The position numbers and the translations under genes were made by a program. Positions 1 through 5,635 of a stretch of DNA of 14,722 bases are shown piece by piece; the first letter of the stretch is position 1, and each line of letters begins with the position of its first letter. Origin of the DNA: Myxococcales bacterium (GTDB lineage Bacteria; Myxococcota; Myxococcia; Myxococcales; Myxococcaceae); NCBI GenBank assembly GCA_003153055.1, contig PMBV01000301.1, positions 1 to 14,722 of the forward strand, written 5' to 3'. The notes beneath the pieces are model-generated. The model searched no databases. It worked only from the letters and a program-made list of their open reading frames with translations, and was not told the DNA's origin.

Positions 1-413
1 CCGAAGGTCATCGCCTTGCCGCCGGTGCCCTGGAGCTGCCGCATGAAGAAGATGAAGAACAGGAACAGAAAGACGATGGGCATCCACTGCAAGAGGATGT
101 TCACCCAGATGCTGTTCTCTTGCGGTTTGTCGATCGTCACATCGACGTTCGACTCCCGAAGCTCGCGCAGGAGCGAGGTGTCAGGGTTGGGGCCGGTCGT
201 ACGAAAACGCTCGTTGGAGTCCGCCAGCGTCCCCTCGTAGACGTTGCCCTTGATGGTCACAGCGGTGATCTTCTTCTCGGCGACCTTCTTCTCGAAGGCC
301 GTGAAAGTGAGCGGCTGCGCCTCCTCATGGTTCCCCGCAAAGAGCGTGTAGAAAGCCATGAAGAGGATGATCAGAATCACCCACAGGCCGATCGTCTTGT
401 AGCTCGAGCGCAC
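1..413 (-). CDS. ftsH: ATP-dependent zinc metalloprotease FtsH, N-terminal part (runs off left edge)
   Basis: FtsH is a membrane-anchored AAA+ zinc protease that degrades misfolded and regulatory membrane and cytosolic proteins. Only the first 137 codons are here. A transmembrane helix spans about residues 8-26, an extracytoplasmic domain about 27-103, and a second helix about 104-123, followed by FFMRQLQGTGGKAMTF. That basic/Gly-rich stretch is the typical FtsH linker just before the AAA domain; the AAA and HExxH protease parts lie outside the window. The start is GTG at 413-411: an in-frame TAG lies two codons upstream, and a GAAAGG ribosome site sits about 10 bases upstream. The gene lies 105 bases downstream of tilS on the same strand, a common tilS-ftsH arrangement, so co-transcription is likely. 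A TATAAC box in the gap lacks a good -35. Family identity is confident despite truncation. Confidence 0.93.
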   Translation of the reverse strand, partial: MRSSYKTIGLWVILIILFMAFYTLFAGNHEEAQPLTFTAFEKKVAEKKITAVTIKGNVYEGTLADSNERFRTTGPNPDTSLLRELRESNVDVTIDKPQENSIWVNILLQWMPIVFLFLFFIFFMRQLQGTGGKAMTF

Positions 414-518
414 GATTCGCTAGCCTTTCAGTCGTACAACCACGTCACCCCGTTATAACCCAACAGCCCACGAGCGCCCACCGGTTCAAGAGAATCGTCG
501 CTCGCTCCACCCGTTCAG

Positions 519-1481
519 TCAGCCCGATGCTCGCCGAGGAGGCGAAGGCTCGATGTGAACCCGGCCCCCCTTGGCGGTCAAGAGGCAGTCCAGGGGCAAT
601 GTCGCCGAGCCTCCGACCTCGACCGACGCCAGGCACTCGTCAATCACCGTCGCGTCGATGGGAATCGAGGCCTGCTCGAGGAACATGGCCAACACCCGCC
701 GCTGAACCGGCCGTTGAAAGGACACGAGCGCGACGCGATCGAGAGATCCGTCGGCCAGCATTGCACGCGCATACGCCGTACGAGCCAGATCCTCGAGCAA
801 GGAGTCATCTTCTTCGGCGAGCCGCGCAAATCTCGCCAGGGCTCGCTCGGCCCCTGGGCCCACCGCCGCCAGCAGGCGCGGCATGACGTCGCACCGAACC
901 CGCACCCGAGTGAAGGCGCGGTCTTCGTTCATCGGGTCTCGCACCGCGACGAACCCCAGCGCCTCGACATACGCTCGGGTCTCCGCGCGAGTGACCGCCA
1001 GGAGTGGGCGTACCACCCGATCAGCCCTTCGCTCGAGAATCCCCCTGGCTCCCGAGAGCGCCGCGCCTCTCGCCAATCGCATCAGCACCGTCTCCGCCTG
1101 GTCAGAGGCCGTGTGTCCCGTGGCCACCAGGTCCAGCCCATGACCAGCGCGGATCGCCTCCAGCGCGGCATATCGAGCGTCACGGGCGATGGCCTCCAGG
1201 CCCGTGGAGGCCGAAATCGAGAGTCGCCGTGAGTGAAAGGGAAGCTTGAGTCGCTCGCAGTGCCCCGCGACCACGTTCACCTCACTTGACGACTCCGCTC
1301 GAAGGCCATGGTCGATGCACGCCGCCTCGAGCCTCACCCCCAAACGCTTGAGGCCGACCAGAAGGCACAACGAATCCGCCCCTCCAGACACGGCCACCAA
1401 GACCCTCCGATCGACCAGGCCGAGCCTTCGGACGGCTTTCGCCAGTGAGTCATCGACGACCGCAATGCGTTGATCTTCCAT
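519..1481 (-). CDS. tilS: tRNA(Ile)-lysidine synthetase TilS
   Basis: TilS uses ATP and lysine to convert C34 of the CAU anticodon of tRNA-Ile2 to lysidine, so that the tRNA reads AUA and is charged with isoleucine; it is normally essential and cytosolic. The 320-residue product has the PP-loop ATP-binding motif SGGADS at residues 32-37, the ACIDHGLR segment at 54-61, and the family block ATGHTASDQAETVLMRLARG at 120-139, followed by RVRPLL/RDPMN-type family segments. It is shorter than E. coli TilS (about 430) and appears to lack the C-terminal TilS_C domain, as in several other lineages; residues 215-320 would be the tRNA-contacting domain. The ATG start at 1481 has no strong Shine-Dalgarno, only an A-rich leader with a run of seven A, so an alternative start is possible. 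ftsH follows downstream. Confidence 0.95.
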   Translation of the reverse strand: MEDQRIAVVDDSLAKAVRRLGLVDRRVLVAVSGGADSLCLLVGLKRLGVRLEAACIDHGLRAESSSEVNVVAGHCERLKLPFHSRRLSISASTGLEAIARDARYAALEAIRAGHGLDLVATGHTASDQAETVLMRLARGAALSGARGILERRADRVVRPLLAVTRAETRAYVEALGFVAVRDPMNEDRAFTRVRVRCDVMPRLLAAVGPGAERALARFARLAEEDDSLLEDLARTAYARAMLADGSLDRVALVSFQRPVQRRVLAMFLEQASIPIDATVIDECLASVEVGGSATLPLDCLLTAKGGRVHIEPSPPRRASG

Positions 1482-1516
1482 GTAAATGGTGTCTGCTTTT
1501 TTTCTTGACCAGGGTA

Positions 1517-1545
1517 TTGCTGTGGTGCTGGGGGGGCCTTATAGT
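1517..1545 (+). promoter_or_regulatory. Candidate sigma-70-type promoter driving the small RNA locus
   Basis: TTGCTG at 1517-1522 and TATAGT at 1540-1545 are separated by exactly 17 bases. The -10 box matches 5 of 6 consensus bases and the -35 box 3 of 6. Transcription would start near 1552. No plus-strand reading frame of note lies between here and the intrinsic terminator ending at 1728, so the promoter would serve a noncoding transcript or a long leader. Confidence 0.45.
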
Positions 1546-1566
1546 TGACCTATCCGCATTGGGGAA
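1538..1566 (-). promoter_or_regulatory. Weak candidate promoter for tilS-ftsH
   Basis: On the minus strand a TATAAG box (1543-1538) lies 17 bases from TTCCCC (1566-1561), which matches only 3 of 6 bases of the -35 consensus. It would start transcription around 1531 and give a leader of about 50 bases before tilS. The same bases read as TATAGT on the other strand (1540-1545), so this could be a divergent promoter sharing one -10 region. Confidence 0.3.
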
Positions 1567-1645
1567 TCAGGGAGGCCGACAGCGGTTCATGTCAATAGTT
1601 CTCACTGTTGGGCCCAGGAGTCCCCCCCTCCCCTTCTGGGCTCAC

Positions 1646-1680
1646 GGGAATGGGTCGGTTTTGCCGACCCTTCCCTCTTT
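1646..1680 (+). terminator. Bulged 12-bp hairpin followed by TCTTTT, terminator-like
   Basis: GGGTCGG (1652-1658) and CCGACCC (1664-1670) pair perfectly around TTTTG. The stem extends through GGGAA (1646-1650) with TTCCC (1671-1675) across a bulged T at 1651. The hairpin is followed by TCTTTT, a short U tract. It could be a weak terminator or an internal RNA hairpin upstream of the stronger terminator at 1687-1728. Confidence 0.45.
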
Positions 1681-1686
1681 TGAGCT

Positions 1687-1728
1687 GGGCGCTCTGCGTG
1701 AGAAGTGCAGAGCGCCCGGCGCTTTTTT
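1687..1728 (+). terminator. Strong Rho-independent terminator
   Basis: GGGCGCTCTGC (1687-1697) and GCAGAGCGCCC (1707-1717) form a perfect 11-bp stem around GTGAGAAGT, and six T follow at 1723-1728. The T tract is only on the plus-strand side; the other strand reads AGCTCAAAAG after the stem. It therefore terminates rightward transcription, although no rightward protein gene lies upstream in the gap. This is the main evidence for an unannotated plus-strand transcript here. Confidence 0.85.
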
Positions 1729-1764
1729 GGGGAAGTTCGTGATCAGCATGGGCAAGTGAAATGG

Positions 1765-1793
1765 TTGACCCTTGGCACTGGCTGTCGGATAAA
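1765..1793 (+). promoter_or_regulatory. Candidate sigma-70-type promoter of the small RHH gene pair
   Basis: TTGACC at 1765-1770 (5 of 6 consensus) is followed after 17 bases by GATAAA at 1788-1793 (4 of 6). Transcription would begin near 1800 and give a leader of about 40 bases before the ATG at 1841. It lies 36 bases after the terminator's T tract, so the pair appears to have its own transcription unit. Confidence 0.55.
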
Positions 1794-1826
1794 TCATGAT
1801 GTTTACCAAGTCACGACGGTAACCGA

Positions 1827-1836
1827 GGGAGCTCCC
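1827..1836. promoter_or_regulatory. 10-bp perfect palindrome overlapping the ribosome binding site
   Basis: GGGAGCTCCC is self-complementary and overlaps the Shine-Dalgarno GAGGGA (1825-1830) of the gene at 1841, with its last base 4 bases before the ATG. It could sequester the ribosome site or act as a DNA operator for the RHH-type protein encoded next to it. A 10-bp palindrome in GC-rich DNA may also be chance. Confidence 0.3.
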
Positions 1837-1840
1837 CACA

Positions 1841-2041
1841 ATGTCAGGCACCGACAAGCGCAAGCAGTCGCTGTACTTCCCTGAGGATATGTTGAAGGAG
1901 ATCCAAGAGGAGGCGAACCGCCAGGACCGCTCCCTTTCTTGGGTCGTTCAGCAAGCCTGGAAGATTGCCCGTGAGCGCATCAAGGCCTTCCCGGCGGTGA
2001 ACGATGTGGCGGGGGCGCCGGACCCGCGAGAGGATCGCTGA
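1841..2041 (+). CDS. Small ribbon-helix-helix-like protein, TIGR04563-type, first copy
   Basis: A 66-residue protein. The core KRKQSLYFPEDMLKEIQEEA, then NRQDRSLSWVVQQAWKIAR, reads as a short beta strand (QSLYF) followed by two helices. This is the layout of ribbon-helix-helix (MetJ/Arc-type) DNA-binding domains, and it resembles the myxobacterial 'putative regulatory protein, TIGR04563' family. The tail from about residue 44 is divergent and probably unstructured. Start ATG with GAGGGA 10 bases upstream. The stop TGA (2039-2041) overlaps the ATG of the next gene by one base (TGATG), so translation is likely coupled. Its own promoter (1765-1793) lies upstream. Role inferred: a homodimeric or heterodimeric transcription regulator; its targets are unknown. 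Family recognition is from memory of its signature and was not searched. Confidence 0.85.
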   Translation: MSGTDKRKQSLYFPEDMLKEIQEEANRQDRSLSWVVQQAWKIARERIKAFPAVNDVAGAPDPREDR

Positions 2042-2226
2042 TGGCGACGACGGATCACCGCAAACAATCGCTCTATTTCCCAGAAGAGATGCTGAAGGAA
2101 ATCGAGGTCGAGGCGCAGCGGCAGGACCGCTCGCTGTCGTGGATCGTTCAGCAGGCGTGGAAGATCGCGCGATCAGACCTCCGCAAGATCCCCTCTCCGA
2201 ACGACGTGTTCGAGCAGACCAAGTAG
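2041..2226 (+). CDS. Small ribbon-helix-helix-like protein, TIGR04563-type, second copy
   Basis: A 61-residue paralogue of the preceding gene. Over the 39-residue core (HRKQSLYFPEEMLKEIEVEA, then QRQDRSLSWIVQQAWKIAR) 33 positions are identical to the first copy, and nearly all differences are conservative (E/D, I/V, Q/N). The C-terminal tails are not alike. The ATG is at 2041, overlapping the upstream stop by one base, with GAGAGGATC as ribosome site inside the upstream gene. The high core identity and tandem order indicate a local duplication retained by selection, perhaps because the two subunits form a heterodimer. The downstream gap (2227-2361) has no convincing terminator, so read-through into zwf is possible. 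Confidence 0.85.
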   Translation: MATTDHRKQSLYFPEEMLKEIEVEAQRQDRSLSWIVQQAWKIARSDLRKIPSPNDVFEQTK

Positions 2227-2361
2227 AGCACGGGTCACCAGCGTTCACTCCTCTCCAGCCTTCCCCGCTCGTATGGGGTGGTGAGGTGTGCGCTGGGTTC
2301 GCTCGATTTTTGGGCGGCGATGGGTGAGTGGTCGTCTTAGCCTCAACGAACGGAGGCCCAT

Positions 2362-3903
2362 GTGACTGATGCCGTCGTCGTCAATCCGCTGAGGCTGGGG
2401 CTCTCGGGAGACCGTCTGCCCGAGCCTTGCACCATCGTCATCTTCGGTGCCTCGGGTGACCTCACCAAGCGCAAGCTCGTTCCGGCGCTGTTCACCCTGG
2501 CGACCGAGCGATCGCTTCCGCCGGCGTTCGCCATCGTAGGCTTTGCCCGAAAGCCGCTGACCGACGAGGCCTTTCGAGCCGAGATGAAGCAGGCGGTAGA
2601 ATCCTTCGCCCGTGGTCGACCGATCGACCCGGTGCAATGGGAGGCCTTCGCCAAGGCGATCCACTACCAGCCCGGTGACTACGAGGAGCCGGCGAGCTAC
2701 CAGGCGCTCAAGGCCCGGCTCGAGCGCCTCGACGAGGAGCGGGGTATCTCTGGCAATCGGGTGTTCTACCTCTCGACTCCACCGTCGACGTTCCCCGTGG
2801 CAGTGGCCCGTCTCGGCGAGGCGGGCATGGTCGGTGGCGGCTCAGGCCAGCCCTTCACCCGGGTCATCATCGAAAAGCCGTTCGGAACCGACCTCGCGAC
2901 CGCCCAGACCCTGAACCGACAGGTGCTCGAGGTGCTCGACGAGTCGGAGGTGTACCGAATCGATCACTACCTGGGGAAGGAGACCGTTCAGAACTTGATG
3001 GTGCTCCGGTTCGCCAATGGGCTGTTCGAGCCGCTGTGGAACAACCGCTACGTCGATCACGTTGAGATCACCGGCGCGGAGGCCATCGGCATCGAGGGGC
3101 GTGGTGGCTACTTCGAGCAGGCGGGGATCCTCCGCGACATGGTGCAGAACCACCTGTTCCAGGTGCTGGCGATCACGGCGATGGAGCCCCCGGTCTCGCC
3201 CAACGCCGACGATCTCCGCGATGAGAAGGTGAAGGTGCTCAAGGCGCTGCGGCCGATTCCCCAGGGGAGCCTGGGCGACTTCGTGGTGCGCGGCCAGTAC
3301 GGAGCCGGGACGGTGTCCGGGCGACGTCAGAAGGCCTACCGCGAGGAGGCTGGCGTCAGCCGAGACTCCCGGCGAGAGACCTACGTGGCGCTGAAGATCT
3401 TCATCGACAACTGGCGCTGGGCCGGAGTGCCGTTCTTCCTTCGATCGGGCAAGGCGATGCCGAAGAAGGTCACCGAGGTGGCACTGGTCTTCCGCGAGGC
3501 GCCGCTGAGGTTGTTCGGTGACAGCTCGCGGAGCGGGCCCTCGCCCAACGTGCTGGCCATTCGCATTCAACCCGATGAGGGCGTCTCGTTGCGCTTCGGA
3601 GCCAAGGTGCCGGGCAACACCATGGACATCCAACCGGTGAACATGGAGTTCCGCTACGGCACCTCGTTCGGCACCGAGCCCCCGGAGGCCTACGAGCGGC
3701 TGTTGCTCGACTGCATGCTGGGAGACCAATCGCTCTTCACTCGAGGAGACGAGGTCGAGGCGTCCTGGCGCTGGGTGAGCCGTATCCATCAGGCGTGGGA
3801 AGGCTCGAGCACCGACGTGCACCCCTACGAGGCGGGCACATGGGGCCCGGCCGCCGCCGACCAACTCCTGGCGCACACCGGTCATGGTTGGAGACGACCG
3901 TGA
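2362..3903 (+). CDS. zwf: Glucose-6-phosphate 1-dehydrogenase
   Basis: Oxidises glucose-6-phosphate to 6-phosphogluconolactone with reduction of NADP+, the committed step of the oxidative pentose phosphate pathway; cytosolic. The 513-residue length is normal for the family. The N-terminal dinucleotide-binding motif GASGDLTKRK begins at residue 29. The active-site signature RIDHYLGKE gives Asp201, His202 and Lys206, and the second catalytic histidine in MVQNH is His264, at the expected 62-residue distance. FLRSGKAMPKK and the C-terminal G6PD domain are intact. The start is GTG at 2362, with GGAGG at 2352-2356; the nearby ATG at 2360 is followed at once by a stop. First gene of a zwf-opcA-pgl-gnd operon; its stop overlaps the opcA start by 4 bases (GTGA). 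No convincing promoter is seen in the 135-base upstream gap. Confidence 0.97.
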   Translation: MTDAVVVNPLRLGLSGDRLPEPCTIVIFGASGDLTKRKLVPALFTLATERSLPPAFAIVGFARKPLTDEAFRAEMKQAVESFARGRPIDPVQWEAFAKAIHYQPGDYEEPASYQALKARLERLDEERGISGNRVFYLSTPPSTFPVAVARLGEAGMVGGGSGQPFTRVIIEKPFGTDLATAQTLNRQVLEVLDESEVYRIDHYLGKETVQNLMVLRFANGLFEPLWNNRYVDHVEITGAEAIGIEGRGGYFEQAGILRDMVQNHLFQVLAITAMEPPVSPNADDLRDEKVKVLKALRPIPQGSLGDFVVRGQYGAGTVSGRRQKAYREEAGVSRDSRRETYVALKIFIDNWRWAGVPFFLRSGKAMPKKVTEVALVFREAPLRLFGDSSRSGPSPNVLAIRIQPDEGVSLRFGAKVPGNTMDIQPVNMEFRYGTSFGTEPPEAYERLLLDCMLGDQSLFTRGDEVEASWRWVSRIHQAWEGSSTDVHPYEAGTWGPAAADQLLAHTGHGWRRP

Positions 3904-4949
3904 TCGCCGCCGACATCGAGCGCTTCACCCACGGGGGGCTGGTGGGTGTCGACGTCGGCGCCATCGAGCGAGATCTGGCATCGCTCTGGCGCATGGCCTC
4001 TCAGGCGAACACCGCCGTCACCCGGGCGTGCTCGTGGAACCTGGTGGTGCACGTGATGAGCGACGCCGAGCTCAGCCGCGCCCGAGCGTTGGCCGAGGCG
4101 CTCGTCTCCGCCGTGCCGTCGCGGACGCTGGTGCTCAACCACCGGCCCTCCGAGGTCGGCGCGGAGATCGAGGCCTTCGTCACCGCCAACTGCCGAATGA
4201 TGCCTGGAGGGGGCAAGCTGGTGTGCGCCGAGGAGATCACCGTCGAGGCCCGGGGCCCGGGCGAAGAGCACCTCCCCTCGCTGGTCCGTGCGCTCCTGGT
4301 CCCCGACATCCCCACCGCGGTCCTGTGGGCTGACCTCCCGCCGGCCACCAGTGTCGTCGCCCAGCTCCTCGTGGGCGTCGATCGCGTCGTCCTCGACACC
4401 TCGCGCACCGACTCACTGATGCCGGTCGAGCGGCTGGGTGCTCCGATGACGGCCAAGGTCGCCGACCTGAATTGGCTGCGCCTGGCCCCCCTCCGTCGGG
4501 CCATCGCGTCGTCCTTCGACGCCCCGCGCGACCCATCGATGCTGTTTCGTCTCGCGCGGGTGACGGTGTGCACCTCGCACGACGCGGAGGCGGCGAGCCG
4601 GCTGCTCCTGGGGTGGCTCGGAGCACAGCTCTCCTGGGCACCTCCTCACCGCGCTGGTGGGGCCTCCCACCGGTGGGTCGCGGCGGGGAGGCAGGCAGAG
4701 GTCTGTCTCACCATCGCGGTGGAGCCAGGCCCAGGGGTTCACCGGGTGACGTTCGAGGCTGACGGGCAGCGGGTGGAGGTCGGGCTGTCGGCAGGAGCCG
4801 CCCCCATCGAGTCGAAGGTCGGTCAGCGCGCCGCCCCCTCCGTGGCGGTCCGGAGCGACGCCGAGCTGGTCGTGGCGGCCCTCGGGAGCAGAGGGCACGA
4901 CGAGCTCTATGGGCGTGCGCTGGGCTGGGCCGTGGAGCTCGAGCGGTGA
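3900..4949 (+). CDS. opcA: Glucose-6-phosphate dehydrogenase assembly/activator protein, OpcA family
   Basis: OpcA proteins, known mainly from cyanobacteria and actinobacteria, bind G6PDH and promote its oligomerisation and activity; this role is transferred from the family. Family-like segments are VCAEEITVEARG (about residues 108-119), LVRALLVPDIPTAVLWADLPP (128-148), DRVVLDTSRT (161-170) and ADLNWLRLAPLRRAI (188-202). The frame is open upstream to 3795, but GTG at 3900 is preferred: it has GGAG six bases upstream and gives a 4-base GTGA overlap with the zwf stop, giving 349 residues. The product has no signal peptide or membrane segment. It overlaps pgl by another GTGA. Placement between zwf and pgl strongly supports the OpcA role. 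Five cysteines are present; whether they are the redox-responsive ones of cyanobacterial OpcA cannot be judged here. Confidence 0.88.
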   Translation: MIAADIERFTHGGLVGVDVGAIERDLASLWRMASQANTAVTRACSWNLVVHVMSDAELSRARALAEALVSAVPSRTLVLNHRPSEVGAEIEAFVTANCRMMPGGGKLVCAEEITVEARGPGEEHLPSLVRALLVPDIPTAVLWADLPPATSVVAQLLVGVDRVVLDTSRTDSLMPVERLGAPMTAKVADLNWLRLAPLRRAIASSFDAPRDPSMLFRLARVTVCTSHDAEAASRLLLGWLGAQLSWAPPHRAGGASHRWVAAGRQAEVCLTIAVEPGPGVHRVTFEADGQRVEVGLSAGAAPIESKVGQRAAPSVAVRSDAELVVAALGSRGHDELYGRALGWAVELER

Positions 4950-5620
4950 GCGAGCTCGTCTTTGCCTCCATCGCCTCCCTCGCCGAGGCGGTCGCCCTGC
5001 GCACCGTGGAGGTCGCCCGAGCGGCCATCGCGCAGAGAGGGCGCTTTACCTGTGCGCTCACCGGCGGGTCGGCGGCCACGCTCGTCTACCCCACCCTGGC
5101 CAAGGCTGAGCTCGACTGGACGAAGGTCGATTTCTTCTACGGCGATGAGCGCTGCGTCCCGTGGGATCACCCCGACAGCAACCACCGGCACGCCTCGGTA
5201 GCGCTCGGTCAGACCGGAGCGCGCTTCCACCCCATCGATGGCACTCGCCCCCCCGAGGAGGCGGCGGCCGACTACGAGGGTCGCCTCCTGCCCCTCGACG
5301 TGGTGCACCTCGGGGTTGGGCCCGATGGTCACGTCTGCTCGCTGTTCCCCGGCCACCCGCTGTTGGCGGAGTCGAGACGGCGCGCGATGCCGATCTTCGA
5401 CGCCCCCAAGCCACCACCTCGGCGCGTCACCCTCACGCTCCCAGCACTCCTCGAGGCTCGGAGCCTGTGGTTCCTCGTCGCCGGGCACGAGAAGAGAGAA
5501 GCAGTGCGAGAGGCCCTCCGCTCGCCCCGGTCGTCGCTCCCCGCCGCCCTCGCCCACCGAGGGGCCGCCCAGAGCCTTTGGTTCCTCGATGAAACCGCGG
5601 CCAGTTTGTTGACCGCCTGA
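4946..5620 (+). CDS. pgl: 6-phosphogluconolactonase (DevB/SOL type)
   Basis: Hydrolyses 6-phosphoglucono-delta-lactone to 6-phosphogluconate, the second step of the oxidative pentose phosphate pathway. The 224-residue protein belongs to the NagB/isomerase fold: LTGGSAATLVYPTL at 39-51 binds the phosphate, FFYGDERCVPWDHPDSN at 63-79 is the family block containing the conserved DER, and LGVGPDGHVCSLFPGH at 122-137 contains the catalytic GxDGHxxSLFPGH-type motif. It is a little shorter than the usual 230-260, with the shortening mostly in the middle and near the C-terminus. GTG at 4946 overlaps the opcA stop (GTGA), with GGAG (4934-4937) about 8 bases upstream. The next gene, gnd, begins 15 bases after the stop. 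Confidence 0.95.
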   Translation: MSELVFASIASLAEAVALRTVEVARAAIAQRGRFTCALTGGSAATLVYPTLAKAELDWTKVDFFYGDERCVPWDHPDSNHRHASVALGQTGARFHPIDGTRPPEEAAADYEGRLLPLDVVHLGVGPDGHVCSLFPGHPLLAESRRRAMPIFDAPKPPPRRVTLTLPALLEARSLWFLVAGHEKREAVREALRSPRSSLPAALAHRGAAQSLWFLDETAASLLTA

Positions 5621-5635
5621 TCCCCGGAGCTCCAC

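Larger units (their letters stand above)
1552..1728 (+). ncRNA. Candidate small structured RNA (about 177 nt) in the tilS / RHH-pair intergenic region
   Basis: This stretch lies in a 359-base gap without a convincing protein gene. It contains three consecutive hairpins on the plus strand. Hairpin 1 pairs 1610-1617 (GGGCCCAG) with 1636-1643 (CTGGGCTC), eight pairs including one G-U, around an 18-nt C-rich loop. Hairpin 2 pairs GGGAA + GGGTCGG (1646-1650, 1652-1658) with CCGACCC + TTCCC (1664-1675), twelve pairs with one bulged T. Hairpin 3 is the 11-bp intrinsic terminator at 1687-1717, followed by six T. A promoter-like element lies upstream, and a separate promoter follows before the next gene. 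The consecutive-hairpin plan does not resemble 6S RNA, SRP RNA or tmRNA. Alternatively it is an attenuated leader of the downstream RHH pair. The family is not recognised; the 5' end is inferred from the promoter. Confidence 0.5.

Noticed and set aside
1552..1728. 6S RNA, SRP RNA or a riboswitch in the tilS upstream gap
   Set aside because: The region folds as separate consecutive hairpins rather than one long bulged rod, lacks the SRP helix 8 loop, and shows no ligand-binding motif I know. It is kept only as an unclassified RNA candidate.
1765..1787. Sigma-54 promoter around TTGGCACTGGCTGTCGG
   Set aside because: The GG at -24 is present, but no GC occurs at the correct spacing for -12. The overlapping TTGACC-N17-GATAAA fits a sigma-70 promoter better.
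2256..2315. Terminator in front of zwf (CCAGC...GCTGG with CCCC...GGGG, later TTTTT)
   Set aside because: The stems are short with large internal loops, and the T run is about ten bases from the stem, so it is not a convincing intrinsic terminator.
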